Made by a program: the position numbers and the translations under genes. Positions 25,201-37,185 of a DNA stretch of 64,000 nucleotides are shown one piece after another. Every line of letters starts with the position of its first letter. Position 1 is the first letter of the stretch. The stretch comes from Cyanoderma ruficeps (Eukaryota; Chordata; Aves; Passeriformes; Timaliidae). The stretch lies in NCBI GenBank assembly GCA_008694505.1, contig VZDJ01007753.1:10387666-10451665 (forward strand). The letters run 5' to 3'. Under the pieces are notes generated by a model. The model was not told the DNA's origin. It saw nothing but the letters and a program-made list of their open reading frames with translations, and made no database searches.

Positions 25201-27060
25201 TTAACTCAAAATAGTATTCAGATCATCTTTTTATATCTGTAAATATAACAACTCATAATATTATTTATCTCTGGAAATAAAGAAAAAAGAAAAAACTAAC
25301 AGAGTAAGATCAGTTCTGCTGAAGTAATTAGTAAATATCTGATTGAGATTAGTTGGAGCAAAACTGGATTTATGACAGTAACAGAAGAAAAAGACACAAT
25401 GGGTAACACAGAATGGACAGAAGAAAAAGAAATGTAAAAAAAAATAATCTAGTTGCATGGAAGGGTTGCTACAGAACCAGCTCACACTTTACAATGCTAA
25501 ATGACAGCAAAAAAATGGGCATTAGTGAATAAAAAACCCCAGTTCTTTTAATTAATTCCTGCAACAGAGAAATCTCACTGATACCAGTTCATGGAGAGAC
25601 TGTCATCTTATTTTCTTACATGAATAGTCCACTAATAGCTCTTATTGGAAATGAACAAGAAAAGTAAAATGTTGGCCTATAGTTGATGAAGATTCAGTAT
25701 GATGAAACTTTCATCCTCCATTCCCTACCCTAACAAGTTCCAATCAAGACAATGGAATCTGATGATCTTCAGTAATTTGGTGAGTGGGCATAGTGCATGA
25801 GAAGTGAACCGAGTACCCCCCATCCCAGCCACAGATGGCCACCTTTGTGCCATTGCAAAGATTCTGGGGTAAAGATAGTCTTTAGCTTAAGATCATGTCT
25901 AAGGTGTGTGTGGAAACCTGCACTGTTATAACTCTTGCTGCACACCCCCCACTGATGACCAGGCTCTTTCTGTGCTTGGCTTTATTTCCCATGTAACACT
26001 GCATGGGAGGGAGGAATTATTGCCATGAAGCAAAGAAAGGCTTATAACCAAAATGAAAATATGCTGCAGATCTGAAGGGCACTAATACTTTCTGGAATTT
26101 ACTACCATGTTTTTCAGCATCAGGTCATATCCTTTGGGCAATCATTCTTATTAGTATGGCAAAATAAAAGCACCAACCCCTCTGCCTTCTAGAAGTCAGG
26201 TCATACTATACCATGCATACAAATATGAAAGGAAATCACACCCATATTTCTGAGGATTATTTTAATGCACAGGACTGTATGAATCCCATAATCCCATAGC
26301 TGTCAACTAACTGATTCCTCAAACACAAAGAGCATTAATGATTGCTCTGAATTGCTGCTGGTTTGCAGAGAAAACATCATTTATTTAACTTACCCTGCTG
26401 TGAAATTTCTGAGTAAGCTTTATCTAGTTGCAAGTGAAAAAAATTGTTGATGGAATCTTTTGCTTTGTTTTGAGGGTGGTTGGTTTCCTTTTTAATTCTG
26501 CTGGTTCCTAGTTATACTGCTCCCCCACAGTCCTGACATAACAAGTACAAGCTTGGCAGCAAAACTATGGTAGATTTTATTCAGTGGTCTAATGCTGCCT
26601 CTCTCCCTTTCACGGGCAGCAAAGGTAAATCTTGTCTTAGCACTGTGAAAACAGAATTTTAAGACTTATTGCAGTGGTGTTAGTATTTAAATTTACACAA
26701 GCTATGCTATATACCTGAAATGCATTTTAATATGCCCAAGGAATAGATTCAGTCCTGGAAAGTTCATTGTTGTTTCTAATTGTCAGCGACTGCTACACTT
26801 TGCTTGCCTGCAGCTATCCAATTAACATATCACCACTACAGAAAATATTGTAATATGCTCGATATCCTAACAACAACAAGTCTCACTCTCCACTTCAATC
26901 CAACAATTTTCTTCTAATTGAGTTTCCAACATATTAGCAAATATCAGTAGAAGAGCATACAGGCAGTTATGCCATCAGATAATGCAGCCTGCAAACACCT
27001 TTTCCTACTGCTGTGCAAAGTTCTGCTGTGGAGACATTCCTGGTAGTTTAGAGTATCAGA
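22261..27060. other. AT-rich non-coding stretch with one strong short hairpin
   Basis: No gene is recognised; the longest frame is a 116-codon minus-strand one at 22910-23260 without a recognisable domain. It contains the inverted repeat at 23571-23604. Blocks at about 26310-26430 and 26680-26860 resemble conserved non-coding sequence. Confidence 0.55.
23571..23604. repeat. Perfect inverted repeat, 13-bp arms, 8-nt loop
   Basis: Cttagaaaacacc (23571-23583) and ggtgttttctaag (23592-23604) are exact reverse complements around ttatttct. Thirteen uninterrupted base pairs with a short loop is more than chance readily gives in 64 kb. The stem is shorter than an miRNA precursor. It could be a cruciform-prone site, a decayed miniature inverted-repeat element or a small templated inversion. 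Confidence 0.8.
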
Positions 27061-27100
27061 GGGACAGAGACAGAGAGAGACAGAGAGAGAGAGAGAGAAG
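27061..27100 (+). repeat. (GA)n microsatellite with CAGA interruptions
   Basis: Forty bases of GACAGAGA and GAGAGA repeats. The repeat produces runs of Arg, Glu, Asp and Gln in the + frames and Ser/Leu in the minus frames, which explains the open frames over it. No gene is implied. Confidence 0.92.
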
Positions 27101-30041
27101 GAAAGCTCAACTCCAGAAGTGGAAAACATGTAACTTGTGCCCTGAGATATCTCTATGGCAACATTTAAACAATGAACAGAAAGCCCTGCAGGATTCTGCT
27201 CTCACTTCCTTGGATACCAAATGTAAATCCTGATTCTCTTTTATTGTGTGCGTGCACAAGCGTCTGATTTTTGCCTTTTTTGCTAACAGATAGCAAAGTA
27301 TCCAGGCCCCCTACCAGGAACTATGCATTAATTCACTTCCATGTACTGCAGCTTGTGAATATGCAACTGAAACACACCACTGGCATAATCTTCTCCCCTC
27401 TTGTGACCCCATTTCTACCCCTTGGGAAAAAAAAAATGACCATGAGAATAGAGTTAAAAAACAGGCACCCTTCCTTGTTTTTTTTTTTTTTTTTCCTGAA
27501 TAAAATTATTAAATAAACCACTCTAAAGCGTCACAAGCCAATCCCCAATGTCTTCTGCCACAACAGGAAGTAGAGGCAGGGTCATTTCCAAGGGCTGCTC
27601 CTTCTCCAAGCTGCTAGATTCAATCATTCTTCAAGGCTGCCTTCCAGATCAGTATGGCTGCTGCTATTCCTAAATCCTTCTCATCTGGGTTATCCTGTGG
27701 GGGCTGAAGGAGGCTTGTTTTTGATTTACGATTTTCACAGAGCAGCTGGCAATGGGCTGAAAGGCCCCTGAGAATGGTCACCCAAAATCTAGTCAGCTTC
27801 ACTACTCTAGAAAATACTTAGTAGGTGCCAACTGCAAATCTTCAGGGCAATTTTCATCCCAGACTGAAAATAGCACTAATTCCAGTGTCCTTCCTTCTCC
27901 CCTTGTCCCCTCACTAGCCACCAGAAACAAAAGCATATCTCCAAGCCAATATGAAGCCACTCTGGCAAGACTGAGATGGAGGCACTCGCCCTCATGCTGC
28001 TGCTGTGCATGGTGCACTCCTTCAGTGAATACACTGTGACTTGGATAGCCTGCCTTGGGATTTTTCACCAGCACCAAGCTCTCTCAAAATGCGCTAAAAT
28101 CCTGTCCTGAGCCCCCAAAATCTTCCTGCCTCATATTACAACAGCAAGACTCTTCATGCCAAATGGGAGACAGCTTTTTAGGTCACAGGCAAATAATTTT
28201 ACAGCCTACATATAGAAGCCATAGCAACACCTCTGGAATCCCTTTGTTTTTCTCCAGTCCCACACAACTGCTTGTATTGGCTCACGTCTATTCTTGGGTC
28301 TCACCTAATCTGAAAGCCCATTTTTCACTTGTCAGTGGTATCAGGCTGGGAGATATTGTGACACGATTTGCCGCTCCAGCAAACTGAACCTGCTTCAATT
28401 CTAGATCTGTACAAATCATTCCTGACATGAGAAAAGACACAGACCAGCCACCCCCTTCCATTAATAACTTACACTTTGCCTGAAGTTTGAGGTATGTGAT
28501 TTCTGACCTTCTGGAAAACAATTAGACCAAACAGAGCAGGACCTTCCAATACAGCTTTATCTTTCCTCCTGTAGAAGTATTTAGCGCCTGAATATACGCA
28601 TAATGTTTCCCTGTAGAGTGCCAAAATCCCAGCTGCCTGAGGTCACTACCAAAAATTCATGGTTGGAGAGGAGATAGCCCTCAGAACCAGCATATGCCAC
28701 TGAAGGACACACCTGTGCTCAGACACCTGTGAGGGAAGTATCAGAGACAGCCAGCTCCAGCCTCTGCTTGAGGAGATATCTTGCTTCTCACTTAGCTGGA
28801 TGTTTGGATGAATGTTTTGGCTATTTATTTTATGGTCAGCCCTTCAGGCTCTGGAGAAGCCTCAGCACAAATGCTGAGAAATGCTACACTCCTTCCCACT
28901 TTGATATTGAATGAGTTAATCTCTGGGTTGTTCCGTGTGTCTTTTGGCTACTGTATTAAGTGAATGATTCACTGAAGTGTGAAACTGTTGCCTCTTTGGA
29001 AGCAGACACACATCCCTAGCTTTTTAATGTTGACAAGGTTTGCCTATTTCAGCCCAAACTGGTGACTAAATTTTCCCAGTGCTTCCTTATCATGTCAAGA
29101 AAATACTCCTGCTAGTTATTGTACAAAATGAATGGGGCACCGATGACAGCTTTCTATTGTCCAGAAACTGGAGTTGCTCCATCAAATTTTCTGTTTGTGT
29201 GTTCACTTGACAGCAATCCAGGGAAAAGCTTGGAGATGCCTTTTCCTTAGCCAGCTTCTTTTTCCTTCAGTAATTACTGAGCAGCAGCTTAACATAAATT
29301 TAGCTTTTCTATTACTGCAACTGCTGAAGTAAGTGTGGCCCACAACAGGGCACAGACTTATCATGATACATGAAGGAATGAACAAGAGTTAGTTTTGCAC
29401 TTATTTTCAGATGCTGACAAACTTGTTACCCATTTAGTGTCCCAGCAGGAAACATGGGTCCAGAGGAACAAAAGGAGGTTAAAGCACTTCACACTAAAAC
29501 TATTTAGCTACACTGAGAAGGATGAGAGTAATTGGAGCTGGAAGGAACAATTTTTGCTGTGCCTGCTTCCTTCTTTTTCTGAGCACAACTGCACAAAGGG
29601 TCTGATCTGTTCGCGTGGCCAAACAAAAACTCCCAGAGATTTCCTTAGGAGCAGAATTGAACCCTAAATCTTAATCCTTTTCAAGTAGCCAATGTTTGAC
29701 CAAGGAGCCAATGACCTCCAAACACAAGCACATGGGACACATTTGAGAGGCAAAAGTTCTCATTTCCATTATTGCAGGACATTTACACGAAGTAAAAGTA
29801 GCGATGTAAGTGAATGAAGAAAGGGGGAAAATAGGAGGAGGCTAATAATGGTTTATGTATTTATCCAGGGAAGTTACAGTTGTTTCATGCAGGCAGCTTG
29901 TGAAGTGAGAAATGCTGCCAAAAATTAACAGAGCTAAAATCTGGATCTACCAACACTTCTTTCCTTCCTGACTGCTCTCACCTTCTCCAGAATACGGTTG
30001 CTAGAGAAAAGTAAAACCAGTGGCAAAGCTAGTTCTGCACC
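27101..30041. other. Non-coding stretch of slightly higher GC, no gene recognised
   Basis: Base composition is more balanced than in the first 27 kb, especially at about 27540-28520. Homopolymers occur at 27427-27436 (A) and 27478-27494 (T). The 110-codon frame at 28055-28387 overlaps minus-strand frames and has no recognisable domain. A block at about 29100-29340, containing a 14-bp palindrome with a TAATTA core at 29267-29280, resembles enhancer sequence. Confidence 0.5.
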
Positions 30042-30149
30042 TTGCCTTCCCAAAAAAAAAAAAAAAATNACTCCAAAAACAAACCCACCCCCCCCAAATA
30101 AACAAACAAGAAAACAAAACCAAAAAAACCCACAACCCCCCCAAAAACC
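30042..30149. repeat. A/C-rich low-complexity tract with an ambiguous base
   Basis: A long A run (about 30052-30067) with an N at 30069 is followed by AAAC words and C runs at 30088-30095 and 30136-30142. The minus strand reads as T/G-rich sequence. The ambiguous base suggests poor read support at the homopolymer. Confidence 0.85.
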
Positions 30150-31219
30150 TATTCCTATCCAATGGCTCATTTAATTAGCTCTTTCTCTCTCTCATTCTGC
30201 ACCAGTTCTGGCCTAGTACCTTCAGTTGGAGCCTTAACATGTGAAGGCCTGGGTTGAAGAAGGCAGAGGTGAGGGAGGACAGAAGGGGAAGAAAAAGAAA
30301 GAAAGAAAACTCCCTACCCAGAAGCTATGCAGTCATGCCAAGAGAAGGGATGTAAGTAGCACTCGTCCCCACAGGAGAACATGGACCTCTATTTTAAACG
30401 AAGGATATCAGGTTATCCTCCCTTTATTCCACACTCCCACACCACATTTCTCCAGGAAGGGAGAGAGATTTACTGGTCTGTTGCACATCATTGCTAATTT
30501 GTGAACCCCACCATTTAGAAGCCACTTTTTAATTATTTTCATTACCAGCATAATAAAAAAAAACCAGTCCTCTGACACCTCAGAATCCCCTCACTGCTTG
30601 TCAATCAAAGTAAATCTCTTTCGACTGCCATGAAAGTCCAAAGGGACCCTGAAGGATTCACCACAAAATCACCAAGAATTTCCTAGGAGATCCGGAGGGC
30701 ATGGGTGGCCAGTACAGCAGTTCCCCAAACTCCCCTTCAATAGAAGAATGTCCTCTCTCTGCCTGTTACTGTTCTTTCTTAGCAATGGTGTCTAAACATG
30801 TCATTTCTCTCAGAGCTGCATCCTCAAAATCCATTAAAAGCCCCTGCCCCACACCCCCCACTCCCACCAAAAGTCATCCCTCACCTCCCTGCTTGATTAT
30901 AAAATGCTCCTGTTAAGACACCATATTGATCTGCAATGTCAGTCTGGATACCAGCATTTAAATTAGAGCTTTGAACTATTTCAAACAGTTAGTAAATAAA
31001 TAAACAAACCTCCTCTGTGCATCTAATTCCATGCAACTTGCATCCATTTGTAGAGACTGGGCAATCATGCAGCACCCCCCATTCACTCCAAGGGCTTTCT
31101 CAAAACATTTTTTTGCTATAGCATTTACAAATGCTATAGAGACACACAGGCAGGTGTCTGCAACACCCTACCAAGGCACGAGTTTTAGGAATTTGAGCTA
31201 CTGTGAGAATTCAGCTCTA
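30150..31219. other. Flank of the promoter-like island, no gene recognised
   Basis: The left part (30241-30310) is purine-rich on the + strand with a (GAAA)n-like run. From about 30.9 kb the + strand turns pyrimidine-rich. The 115-codon frame at 31031-31378 is low in CpG, has no recognisable domain and overlaps two other + strand frames, so I do not call it a gene. Confidence 0.45.
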
Positions 31220-33240
31220 TCCTCCTTCCTTCCCCTCCCTCTTCTCACCCCCCCTTCCCTCCAGCCATTACCAAAACACAGCCAGGTTCTTTATTCAGGT
31301 GGGGGGAAAGACCGAGAAAAGCCGAATAAGGATGAAAGAAGAGAGGCAATGGGCCACATTTCCTTTCCCAGAAAATAGTAAAATGGAAAGTGTACTCACT
31401 GTATCCTCAAAGACTATCCAGCTGGAAATCCGAGTGATTATGAAAAACCAGGGTGGGGGAGGGGTTAGAAAACTATTTCATTTCAGCAACCAAACCAAAA
31501 TTAAAAGCAAGAAAGGAAATAAAAGAAAAAAGATATCCAATTGCAATTTCCCAGCAATTTCAGTCCATACAGGTACCAATCCAACCCAGCACTGCTGAAC
31601 TCTCCCCCTCTGGCAATTTGCTTTCTTCTTCTCTGTCCTTTATTTTCTCTGTGGCTTTCAACTTTTCTGCTTAAAATTTCGGTAGTGGTAATGTTGACAG
31701 TTGCCTTCACTGAAGAATAGTGGTTTAAAATAACAGGAAAAAAACAAAAATCCTTGAGGAGGATGAATGGTCCTTTTGCTTTCCGAAACTTTTCATTCCA
31801 CTGTGGATCGTTTGCCTAGTTTCCTTTTTCTGAGGTTTTCTGCCTCTCTGGCTCCACTGCTCCCCATTGCTCTCTGTTTTTTCTCTGGAGAGCAGAAATC
31901 ACTGTATTTCCTTTTAAGCAATCCTCCATCTGTATTCTTTTAATGTAATTTTGTTGTGCCCCTTAAGATCCAGGTCTTGCCAGGCAATTTTCTTTTTCCC
32001 CCTTCTTTGCTGCACTATCAATTATCCAATCCATGTGTCTCCACATTAGAATGGGGATTCCCATTCTTCTTTTCCTCTATACCCCCACACTCCTTTAGAA
32101 AAGAATCTCCTTTTGCATTTAAATTTTTATTCCTGTCTGTCAAAACAATAAACTTTTAGTCTCTCTCCCCCCTCTCCAAAGATCTGATTAGATTTCCAAT
32201 CACAACCCAGTGCGCAATTGGATTTTTGATTTCGGCAAGAAGCCAGCAATCCACAGCATCAGCACCCTCTCCTTGTTTCAAACTCCACGTTATATCCTTT
32301 TGCCTTCTCTCCAACTCCTCTGCATTTTCATAATTTCACATTAAATGAAATGAAAGAGGGAGGGAGTAGAGAAAAATTCAAGGTTCCCACCAGCTGTCGA
32401 GAATAAATCCATCACCTCGTTATTTTTTAAAGACTTGGGATGGGTATTTTTAACACCCACTCTTGCCTTTGTCCCCCCACTTCTCAGAATCCTTCAGACC
32501 TTAAAACTCCCCCGATGGGGCATAAAGAAACCCGAGAAGATATGATTTGTCCTCTTAGCTGTAAATTGCAGAAGCACACTTTGCTTTTCATTTTAGCTTC
32601 CTCTCCATCTTTTGTCCAGCAGCTATATGAATCCAGAAGCACCGAGACGGATAAACTTCTATTTCTTCTTTGAGGAGAGAGAGGGAAAGAGGAAAGCTCT
32701 CCCGTCTCTGCCTCCCTTTTCCTCCTTTTCTGTGTTTCAATGCAGGTCTGATCTCATTTCCAAGCTGAGCTTGGTGTATTTCAGATGTACAAGTTAGATT
32801 TCCCTTCTGCACAGCAGCGAGTTAGTCTCCCATCTTCTTCCACATGCCAGTTATCTTCCCCCTTTTCTTTCTTCCTTCCTTCCTGCCTCCTTCCCTTCCA
32901 AGATGACACAGTCCCAGGAGCGCAGCCGCTTCTTTCAGCTTTTAGTTTCATCCCTGACATGCATAGCCCTTTGCACAGCCGAAACGCTTCCTTCCTCCTA
33001 CGAGCTGCGGCTTGAATTCTCCCGGTGTGTGCATGTAGGGACGCATGTATGTGTATATCCAGCTCCTGACGCTGCTGGGAGTAGCTCCGCTTTTCAGTCG
33101 CTCTGGCTTTCTGTTACTCCCCACCTTTTAGAGGCACCCTAGGATTTGCAAATGTCCCAGGGCCAGTCTCTCTGGCTACACTCCTCCTTCTCCCCTTCCG
33201 CTCTCTCCCCTCTTCCTCTCTTGCGGTTTTTTTGGGTTTG
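31220..33240 (-). promoter_or_regulatory. Pyrimidine-rich, CpG-enriched domain; candidate 5' non-coding exon, minus strand
   Basis: The + strand is dominated by C and T, with near-pure pyrimidine runs at 31220-31262, 32854-32899 and 33181-33222, so a minus-strand transcript would be purine-rich, as vertebrate 5' leaders often are. CpGs are scarce elsewhere, but I count 18 in 32881-33480, with more around 32390-32650. A palindromic octamer-like site, atttgcaaat, lies at 33144-33153. No reading frame with a recognisable domain starts here; the minus-strand frame at 32588-32812 (74 codons) begins at GTG. My reading is a first, mostly untranslated exon transcribed leftwards from near 33.2-33.3 kb. 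The gene is not identified, and + strand transcription is not excluded. Confidence 0.4.
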
Positions 33241-33255
33241 TTTTTTTTTTTTTTT

Positions 33256-33270
33256 NNNNNNNNNNNNNNN
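33256..33270. other. Assembly gap, 15 Ns
   Basis: Fifteen Ns sit exactly between a T run (about 33239-33255) and a C run (33271-33281). The gap falls between the candidate exon and the CCAAT box, so any start site or initiator there may be missing or mis-sized. Confidence 0.97.
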
Positions 33271-33289
33271 CCCCCCCCCCCTTCCCTTT

Positions 33290-33480
33290 TTCTTTGCTTG
33301 TGATCAGTAAAATACAATTACCCAATTACCTCCCATCATCTTAGCACTGATTGGCCAATTGCATTAACACTTGATGTCAGGGAAAGGGCCGGGAGCTGCT
33401 CCGACGTGGCATTGCTGCCACCTGCTTGACAGACTGGGAACAAACGCAGGGTTACCTTAAGAAATCTCCGAGTCAGAAAG
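33290..33480 (-). promoter_or_regulatory. Candidate core promoter with CCAAT box
   Basis: On the minus strand 33347-33356 reads GGCCAATCAG, a close match to the NF-Y CCAAT-box consensus. It lies some tens of bases upstream of the purine-rich leader, the usual spacing from a start site. On the + strand 33353-33360 gives a weaker ggccaatt. Further upstream (minus orientation) lie a CpG cluster at about 33389-33406 with a gacgtgg motif and a CACCTG E-box at 33419-33424. No convincing TATA box is seen. The cluster of sites supports a promoter; direction and gene remain inference. Confidence 0.4.
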
Positions 33481-33619
33481 CAGTAATTGAAAAACAAGGG
33501 ATCATCTTAAGGAAAGGAATGTCAAAACTCATTTTCTTAAAAGCCTGCCTGATTCTGACAGTTCAACCAGCATTTGCAGGTTCCAGCCTAGCCGCTGAGG
33601 CAGAGTAAATGACAGCAAA

Positions 33620-33745
33620 ATGAAATGAGGTATAAAGTTGTCTTTGCAAAATACAGGGCAACCAGCACTCACAGGTACCAACTGGCCACAGATGCAGAGG
33701 CACGATAATAACATGAAACAAGGTATAAAGTTATCTTTGCAAAAA
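33620..33745. repeat. Direct repeat pair, about 33 bp, 93-bp offset
   Basis: Atgaaatgaggtataaag followed by ttgtctttgcaaaat (33620-33652) recurs at 33713-33745 with a few substitutions (aggtataaagttatctttgc). The same protein-like string FCKDNFIP therefore appears twice in the minus-strand frame at 33529-33792, showing that this frame is a product of the repeat. It is probably a local partial tandem duplication with a 93-bp period; the spacer between the copies was not compared base by base with the flanks. Confidence 0.75.
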
Positions 33746-36700
33746 CTGCAACAGTGAAAATAATTTACATTGAAAGACAATCTGTTTTCCAAATACGGAA
33801 ATCAATGTTTGTTTAAAGCTTGTATGCACATACAAATCACCTAAAACCCCATTTTGGCAGTTGTTCAAGGGCAAAAGCTCTTTGAAAGCTTCAAGGTTTC
33901 AGTGAGTTTAGGTCCTACCTTCAGCAGGCTGTGACAGAAATGCAGCAATGCGATGGCCAGGATCACCTATCAAATCTGCCCTAGTTTGGTTGGAATCACT
34001 TCTGACATGCATTTTGGTGTTTTCTGAACTGGCTCCCTAGTTTGGGTTACAGAAGTACTGACATGTTTGCTATGCTGTTACCTGCTTACCCATGTATGTT
34101 AGATGTACTTATAACCTATGTTACCTGAAGTGCTCAGAATTTGGTTTGTGTCTTGTTTCTCTTGGGGATATAAGTTCAGTGGAAATTTTACAGAAAATCT
34201 TGCATGTGTAAGGTCAGATACACTACCCGCTTCATGGAAACAGAATACGGATGATGTATGTCCTGGCATTTGTCTCTCTCAAAATCAGGAGGATATTATT
34301 TATAGATCTAACTCCTCCACACAACCCAAAAAAAGAATAAGTCAGGTGCTTCAATGATGATTATAGCAAACTTCAAATATTAAGCAGTAACTCTGAGTTA
34401 TTCCATACATGTAATACTATAACCAGCTCTTTGCTCACTCCTCTCTCAAATAGTCAAGATATGTTTGGTATGCTTACTCAGGTTTCAGCTTTCGTGTGAA
34501 ATTGACATACTTGAAAATAAAATAAAGTTCTATGTCATATTAGAAGTTTTTCTAGAATTTTAAAATCCATAAGCTAGCTGAATTCAGTCAAGTAACACTT
34601 ACTGAATCATTAACATTGACTTTCAGATTTATCCTACTGACTCAACAGGCTTTCTGGTGAGAAGGTCCTACTAGATATAAGTTAAGCAACTGGAACCAGG
34701 CACATTTAGCCTCTGATCTTCCTATCCCTGAAACCAGTGGCAAACACAAATTACGTGCGATGGATGAAAGGCTGAGTGTGTAGCAATAATAAATAACTCA
34801 AACCTAGTGGTCTTTCAAAAACACTAAAAAAGTCTCTGGGGTTTTTTGGGGAAGGTGGCAAGTGTGGTAGGAGATGAAGTTGCTGACAAGTAACAATCTT
34901 TTTCTCAGTTGGTGAGCTTATTTTGTTCCTGTCTGATTCACTGATGCTGCTGGTGTATTTTAGGTCTACAAACGTCTTATGAAAGTCTTTTTCTTTTTAC
35001 TACTCAAAATTCAAAAAACCCCAAGGTTATTCTTTTTCCCAGAAGGATAAAAACATCACAGTCTAATACGTTTCCTCCATGATTTTTCAAAAAGTTCCTG
35101 AAAAAATTCCTGCTACTATTAAATAATCAGTGAGTGAAAGGGAAGGTTTCTATAACTGAATATTTAGCAAATATATAGGTGTCAGGTGCGGAAGATACCA
35201 TTTTGGGCATCCGATCGTAATCTAAGACACAAACTCTGCTATAGCTACAGTATCTCTGTTGATACAAAGTGATACTTATAATAGAAATGTGCACATTTTC
35301 AAATGGCATCAAAATACACATTTCTAACAGATAACACCTTAAATAGATTGCATATGTCTCTATATACAAAGATCATATATTTTCTGGCATACGTGTGACT
35401 AAACAAAAACCTGTATCAAAACTGCAACATGTTCTAGGCTGTTCTGTGATATAATCTCTCCTAGATTTTGTTATCTTGAATACACCAATTAGGCTTTATC
35501 ACCTAATAAACATAGAAGATAGTGTGATTAGCTTCTTAGAACATAACTTTAAAACAATCTAGTTTGCAATATTTATAGGATGACATTCCACTCTACATGA
35601 AGAAGTAAATCCTTATACTAAACTACTTAAAATAAAAAATATATAATTGCATTATCAGTTTTACAAGCATATATGTCACATGTATGAAACCTATTTAAAA
35701 CAAATATTTTGGTACCATCACAATAACTCATTCCCTAATCAAATCAAATGTTAAAAGGCTATCATTAATTCTCGAGAGAGCTCTTAATTTTTTCCTGCAG
35801 CACATTATATGTTGTTGCTTTGAAACAGTATTGTTTGTATATGGCCTTCAATCTTGCCCAATCCTGAGTATGGAAGGATAACAAAGCTCAAATGTACTGG
35901 CAAATATTCACATAATAAACATGAACAACAGATTGTTATCAAGATTTTTATATAGATTGTTTTCCTTTCCAACAGACAAGGCCAGTTATAGAACTGCGTA
36001 TGTTGCAGAACTCTGTGTATGACTAACACTGGAAGAGACCAGTGGAAAAGACCAAATATTCACAATACACAGTCATTTGGTGAAAGAGAAATATGGCTAA
36101 AGCCTAGGAGAAAAGAATTCTGGCCATAAACAAAGAAGAAGAGAAACATTATAATTGAATGAACGTAACCACATTTTGAGGAAAAACCTGTAAAACCAGA
36201 TCATTTTACTCAGACAAACTGAAAAGCAGTTGCAACATTTTTGTAAGTCAGTTGACAGCCCTGGCTACCTTTTAAATAAAAATGAGGAAATCATAAAGAA
36301 AATTGTGGAACAAATTATTCTTTCTATTTTATTTAGCTTTGCTGAGAAGAATCTGTTTGCATATGGAGAGAGTACTTGAATTCTCTTACAGCTTACTACT
36401 TTCGAAAGGAAATAAACACTGCTAGCAAGCACACTTTTGACTTTACAGATTTAGGATCAAGCTCATTAATCAATTTATGAATTCAATCGAGATGTTAAAA
36501 CTCTCAGACTATATAAAATATATCATCTATTATCTAACAGGAAGACTGAATTTTCTATTGTAATTGGAGCTCACAGTACATAATTTCTTGGGTTTGTGAT
36601 TTCATTAATGATTGTTTAATTCTTTTAATACCACAAGCACTAAAATCAGGTGCATGACCATCAGAATTAGCAGCTGACTGATACTGCCTCATTTATTATT

Positions 36701-36839
36701 TTTTATGGTTTTTTTCTGATGTTTACAGTTCTATTAAGTTTTTTTTTCCTGGTAATATCTACTGGGTCATAGCAGCTTGGAAGAAGGAAAAGAACAGAAA
36801 TCTTCCTACCAGGAAAATCTAGGTAAATCCACAGCACAT

Positions 36840-36861
36840 GTGTACATGACGTGTACATGAC
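36840..36861. repeat. 11-bp perfect tandem duplication
   Basis: The unit gtgtacatgac occurs at 36840-36850 and again immediately at 36851-36861. A slippage duplication is the simplest explanation. Confidence 0.88.
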
Positions 36862-37185
36862 TTCTTAATAAACCCATCTCTTCATAGTATCATAAAATCA
36901 ACTGTTTCTGGTAAAGATGGAACTGAATTGTCGGGTTTGTTGTTTACATTTGAAGGGAACCACATTCTCAAAACTTCTGTATGTTTATTGTACATTCCTT
37001 GTGTAGTCTGGTTAATAGGACAAATCTAGAATTGTACGTTCTTCAAAGGTTCACCTTCCATGCTAACCATGCATGAGTGAAAACAGCTTGTTGTTTAGAG
37101 AGACTTTCTAGAATTTCTCCTTATGGAACTGAGTCACATATTGTCAAAGGTTCCATTGTGGAGAGACAAAACCAGTTCCCTAAGC

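Larger units (their letters stand above)
33481..37185. other. AT-rich non-coding stretch with a short direct repeat and an enhancer-like block
   Basis: No gene is recognised. It holds a near-identical direct repeat of about 33 bp at 33620-33652 and 33713-33745, an 11-bp tandem duplication at 36840-36861, and a block at about 36340-36710 that resembles a conserved non-coding element. All open frames are under 90 codons. Confidence 0.5.

Noticed and set aside
27061..27100. Arg/Glu-rich coding repeat
   Set aside because: It is a GA microsatellite; the amino-acid pattern is only its translation.
31031..31378. 115-codon + strand open frame near the promoter-like island
   Set aside because: It follows the pyrimidine-rich composition (Pro, Ser, Leu, Phe), overlaps other + frames and has no recognisable domain; the leader more likely runs on the other strand.
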